From: Limnomonas spitsbergensis | Taxonomy: Eukaryota > Chlorophyta > Chlorophyceae > Chlamydomonadales | Reading direction: 5' to 3' | Length of the DNA: 64,000 nucleotides | Assembly (NCBI GenBank): GCA_037349105.1 | Contig: JAYJMM010000077.1 | Coordinates: 124,001-188,000 of the forward strand | Part shown: positions 60,461 to 64,000 of the stretch, piece by piece | Position numbering within the stretch: position 1 is the first letter of the stretch | How the letters are laid out: each line of letters begins with the position of its first letter | The notes under the pieces: generated by a model | Database searches by the model: none | Told to the model about the DNA's origin: nothing | The model's input: the letters and a program-made list of their open reading frames with translations, nothing else | Program-made: the position numbers and the translations under genes

Positions 60461-60600
60461 AATAGAAGCACTGGGGTATGGCGGTGAGGGCGTGTACTTC
60501 TTCCTTGAGCAAGCCGTCTGATGAGAGAAAAAGAGGCGCTGGCGTATGGCGGTGGGGGCGTGTACTTCTTCCTTGAGCAAGCCGTCTGGTGAGACATAAA
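60396..60600 (+). repeat. 68-bp tandem repeat spanning an exon end and donor (3 copies)
   Basis: CTGG(C/G)GTATGGCGG starts at 60,403, 60,471 and 60,539, exactly 68 bp apart. Each copy ends with CTTGAGCAAGCCGT(T/C)TG and a (G/A)TGAGA box; the middle copy reads ATGAGA and so would lack a GT donor. Confidence 0.93.
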
Positions 60601-60749
60601 ATAGGATGCCTGGCAGTTGTTGTTACAAAGTTTGTGCAACCACCCAAAGCCATTATTGTTTGTAGTGTTTATCTTGTGCACGCCCGATTTCTTTCCTTCA
60701 GTGGGACGCCGGGCGGCCATCGCTGGGCCAATGGGGACCAGCCCACGAC
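60601..60749. other. Intergenic with a short hairpin
   Basis: No gene is supported. An imperfect inverted repeat lies at its right end: CGGGCGGCCATCGCTGGGCC (from about 60,708) against CAGCCCACGGCTGGTCGCCC (to about 60,769). The hairpin belongs to the start of the dispersed repeat that follows. Confidence 0.4.
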
Positions 60750-60845
60750 CAGCCCACGGCTGGTCGCCCGAATGGTAGGGCTTGCTGCACAAGGCCACCT
60801 CGGTTTTTGGCCCTGACGTAGCTGACATGTAGCTGAATCGCGCTC
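60750..60845. mobile_element. Partial copy of the MITE-like family
   Basis: CCCACGGCTGGTCGCCCG (60,753-60,770) and GTAGCTGACATGTAGCTGAA (from 60,818) match the right-end order of the element at 56,187-56,547. Spacing between the two boxes is longer here. No matching left end is seen, so this is a solo end or a diverged copy. Confidence 0.4.
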
Positions 60846-60980
60846 ACTGTATAAACAGTGGTGTCTGCCGCATTGGCCGCTGTTAAGTTCCTCACTCAGA
60901 GCCAGGAGTTGATTGCATCATCTGAAGCCATTCTTGTTGTGAAGCCATTTATACTGTGAAGCCATTATATTCAACTCCAA

Positions 60981-62900
60981 TTGATTAAAGCCGATGTGCT
61001 CTCCAAGGAGTATGAAGAGCAGCTGTCTGCCCTGATTGCGTGGGGCTGTGGGCATGAGTGCATTTCAACCTGTCATGATTTCATGAATAATCTCTGCAGG
61101 TTGATTAAAGCCGGTGCGCTCTCCAAGGAGTATGAAGAGCAGCTGTCTGCCCTGATTGCGTGGGGCTGTGGGCATGAGTGCATTTCAACCTGTCATGATT
61201 TCATGAATAATCTCTGCAGGTTGATTAAAGCCGGTGCGCTCTCCAAGGAGTATGAAGAGCAGCTGTCTGCCCTGAGCGTGTGGGGCTGTGGGCATGAGTG
61301 CATTTGAACCTGTCATGATTTCATGAATAATCTCTGCAGGTTGATTAAAGCCGGTGCGCTCTCCAAGGAGTATGAAGAGCAGCTGTCTGCCCTGATTGCG
61401 TGGGGCTGTGGGCATGAGTGCATTTCAACCTGTCATGATTTCATGAATAATCTCTGCAGGTTGATTAAAGCGGATGTGCTCTCCAAGGAGTATGAAGAGC
61501 AGCTGTCTGCCCTGAGCGTGTGGGGCTGTGGGCATGAGTGCATTTCAACCTGTCATGATTTCATGAATAATCTCTGCAGGTTGATTAAAGCCGGTGCGCT
61601 CTCCAAGGAGTATGAAGAGCAGCTGTCTGCCCTGATTGCGTGGGGCTGTGGGCATGAGTGCATTTCAACCTGTCATGATTTCATGAATAATCTCTGCAGG
61701 TTGATTGAAGCCGGTGCGCTCTCCAAGGAGTATGAAGAGCAGCTGTCTGCCCTGATTGCGTGGGGCTGTGGGCATGAGTGCATTTCAACCTGTCATGATT
61801 TCATGAATAATCTCTGCATGTTGATTAAAGCCAGTGCGCTCTCCAAGGAGTATGAAGATCAGCTGTCTGCCCTGATTGCGTGGGGCTGTGGGCATGAGTG
61901 CATTTCAACCTGTCATGATTTTATAAATATTATCTGCAGGTTGATTAAAGCCGATGTGCTCTCCAAGGAGTATGAAGAGCAGCTGTCTGCCCTGATTGCG
62001 TGGGGCTGTGGGCATGAGTGCATTTCAACCTGTCATGATTTCATGAATAATCTCTGCAGGTTGATTAAAGCCGGTGCGCTCTCCAAGGAGTATGAAGAGC
62101 AGCTGTCTGCCCTGATTGCGTGGGGCTGTGGGCATGAGTGCATTTCAACCTGTCATGATTTCATGAATAATCTCTGCAGGTTGATTAAAGCCGGTGCGCT
62201 CTCCAAGGAGTATGAAGAGCAGCTGTCTGCCCTGAGCGTGTGGGGCTGTGGGCATGAGTGCATTTGAACCTGTCATGATTTCATGAATAATCTCTGCAGG
62301 TTGATTAAAGCCGGTGCGCTCTCCAAGGAGTATGAAGAGCAGCTGTCTGCCCTGATTGCGTGGGGCTGTGGGCATGAGTGCATTTCAACCTGTCATGATT
62401 TCATGAATAATCTCTGCAGGTTGATTAAAGCGGATGTGCTCTCCAAGGAGTATGAAGAGCAGCTGTCTGCCCTGAGCGTGTGGGGCTGTGGGCATGAGTG
62501 CATTTCAACCTGTCATGATTTCATGAATAATCTCTGCAGGTTGATTAAAGCCGGTGCGCTCTCCAAGGAGTATGAAGAGCAGCTGTCTGCCCTGATTGCG
62601 TGGGGCTGTGGGCATGAGTGCATTTCAACCTGTCATGATTTCATGAATAATCTCTGCAGGTTGATTGAAGCCGGTGCGCTCTCCAAGGAGTATGAAGAGC
62701 AGCTGTCTGCCCTGATTGCGTGGGGCTGTGGGCATGAGTGCATTTCAACCTGTCATGATTTCATGAATAATCTCTGCATGTTGATTAAAGCCAGTGCGCT
62801 CTCCAAGGAGTATGAAGATCAGCTGTCTGCCCTGATTGCGTGGGGCTGTGGGCATGAGTGCATTTCAACCTGTCATGATTTTATAAATATTATCTGCAGG
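60981..62900 (+). repeat. 960-bp higher-order repeat (8 x 120 bp), two copies
   Basis: Blocks 60,981-61,940 and 61,941-62,900 have the same order of eight unit variants, including the TGA-bearing third unit (61,305 and 62,265), the ATTGAAGCC variant (about 61,703 and 62,663), the GAAGATCAG variant, and the TTATAAATATTATC variant (about 61,921 and 62,881). After 62,900 the order changes and TTATAAATAATC units follow. Confidence 0.92.
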
Positions 62901-64000
62901 TTGATTAAAGCCGATGTGCTCTCCAAGGAGTATGAAGAGCAGCTGTCTGCCCTGATTGCGTGGGGCTGTGGGCATGAGTGCATTTCAACCTGTCATGATT
63001 TTATAAATAATCTCTGCAGGTTGATTAAAGCCGATGTGCTCTCCAAGGAGTATGAAGAGCAGCTGTCTGCCCTGATTGCGTGGGGCTGTGGGCATGAGTG
63101 CATTTCAACCTGTCATGATTTTATAAATAATCTCTGCAGGTTGATTAAAGCCGATGTGCTCTCCAAGGAGTATGAAGAGCAGCTGTCTGCCCTGAGCGTG
63201 TGAGGCTGTGGGCATGAGTGCATTTCAACCTGTCATGATTTCATGAATAATCTCTGCAGGTTGATTAAAGCCGGTGCGCTCTCCAAGGAGTATGAAGAGC
63301 AGCTGTCTGCCCTGAGCGTGTGGGGCTGTGGGCATGAGTGCATTTCAACCTGTCATGATTTCATGAATAATCTCTGCAGGTTGATTAAAGCCGGTGCGCT
63401 CTCCAAGGAGTATGAAGAGCAGCTGTCTGCCCTGAGCGTGTGGGGCTGTGGGCATGAGTGCATTTCAACCTGTCATGATTTCATGAATAATCTCTGCAGG
63501 TTGATTAAAGCCAGTGCGCTCTCCAAGGAGCATGAAGAGCAGCTGTCTGCCCTGAGCGTGTGGGGCTGTGGGCATGAGTGCATTTGAACCTGTCATGATT
63601 TCATGAATAATCTCTGCAGGTTGATTAAAGCGGATGTGCTCTCCAAGGAGTATGAAGAGCAACTGTCTGCCCTGAGCGTGTGGGGCTGTGGGCATGAGTG
63701 CATTTCAACCTGTCATGATTTCATGAATAATCTCTGCAGGTTGATTAAAGCCGGTGCGCTCTCCAAGGAGTATGAAGAGCAGCTGTCTGCCCTGAGCGTG
63801 TGGGGCTGTGGGCATGAGTGCATTTCAACCTGTCATGATTTCATGAATAATCTCTGCAGGTTGATTAAAGCCGGTGCGCTCTCCAAGGAGTATGAAGAAC
63901 AGCTGTCTGCCCTGATTGCGTGTGGGGCTGTGGGCATGAGTGCATTTCAACCTGTCATGATTTCATGAATAATCTCTGCAGGTTGATTAAAGCCGGTGCG
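60981..64000 (+). repeat. 120-bp tandem repeat in a 40-codon register (25 copies, runs off window)
   Basis: The unit starts TTGATTAAAGCC and reads in one plus frame as LIKAGALSKEYEEQLSAL, then (IA/SV)WGCGHECISTCHDF, then MNNLCR. As 120 is a multiple of three, the frame holds from copy to copy. Alternative states are AGA/ADV/ASA and IA/SV. Open stretches are 60,981-61,307, 61,323-62,267, 62,283-63,203, 63,243-63,587 and 63,603-63,968. They are ended by TCA-to-TGA (61,305, 62,265, 63,585), TGG-to-TGA (63,201) and a 2-bp insertion near 63,922. The end of the unit, AATCTCTGCAGG, resembles a splice acceptor. It may derive from a duplicated exon, but these copies show no sign of being kept as one long reading frame. 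Confidence 0.96.

Noticed and set aside
60115..60828. 237-codon minus frame across the 62-bp and 68-bp repeats
   Set aside because: Mostly translates tandem repeats. A middle part looks protein-like, so it is kept only as uncertainty about the strand of the 60,313 exon.

Overview
This is nuclear DNA from a eukaryote, and nearly all of it is tandem repeats. Three things point to a microbial eukaryote, most likely an alga. The telomere-type repeats are TTTAGGG/CCCTAAA, as in green algae, plants and some other protists. One gene has six clean GT-AG introns. The recognisable genes are a Crinkler/RHS-type protein, a non-LTR retroelement remnant with a restriction-like endonuclease domain, and a zinc-ribbon protein of a sort common in algal transposon-rich genomes. 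A prasinophyte-like green alga fits, but the sequence alone does not fix the species. No prokaryotic operon, CRISPR array, tRNA or rRNA gene was seen.

Layout. 1-38,297: one 46-bp satellite. The first 699 copies (1-32,154) are identical as far as I can read, then the array decays towards its right edge. 38,298-40,160: short unique stretches with small tandem arrays of about 181, 173, 177 and 53 bp. 40,161-45,992: five head-to-tail copies of a 1,372-bp subtelomere-like unit, each holding 122-bp subrepeats, TTTAGGG patches and a run of a 22-bp satellite. 45,993-48,593: the 22-bp satellite alone, about 118 copies. 48,578-50,342: degenerate coding remnants around a seven-copy CCCTAAA tract; one remnant is the 3' end of a non-LTR retrotransposon. 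50,928-55,141 (minus): the one gene I can rebuild fully, seven exons and 499 codons, a Crinkler/RHS-like P-loop NTPase with a C-terminal nuclease-like domain. 55,185-55,795: a 43-bp minisatellite just upstream of it. 55,796-60,980: sparse sequence with a MITE-like inverted-repeat element, a candidate terminal exon (minus), a zinc-ribbon protein (plus) interrupted by TAG, and 62-bp and 68-bp repeats. 60,981-64,000: a 120-bp tandem repeat of 25 copies in a 40-codon register, running off the window.

The genes form no pathway. The window reads as a subtelomeric or other satellite-rich block with one effector-like gene and transposon debris in it. The very long open frames in the first 38 kb come from a repeat unit that has no stop triplet on either strand and should not be called genes. 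The 40-codon repeats at the right end might be coding, but internal stops and a frameshift argue against it for these copies.
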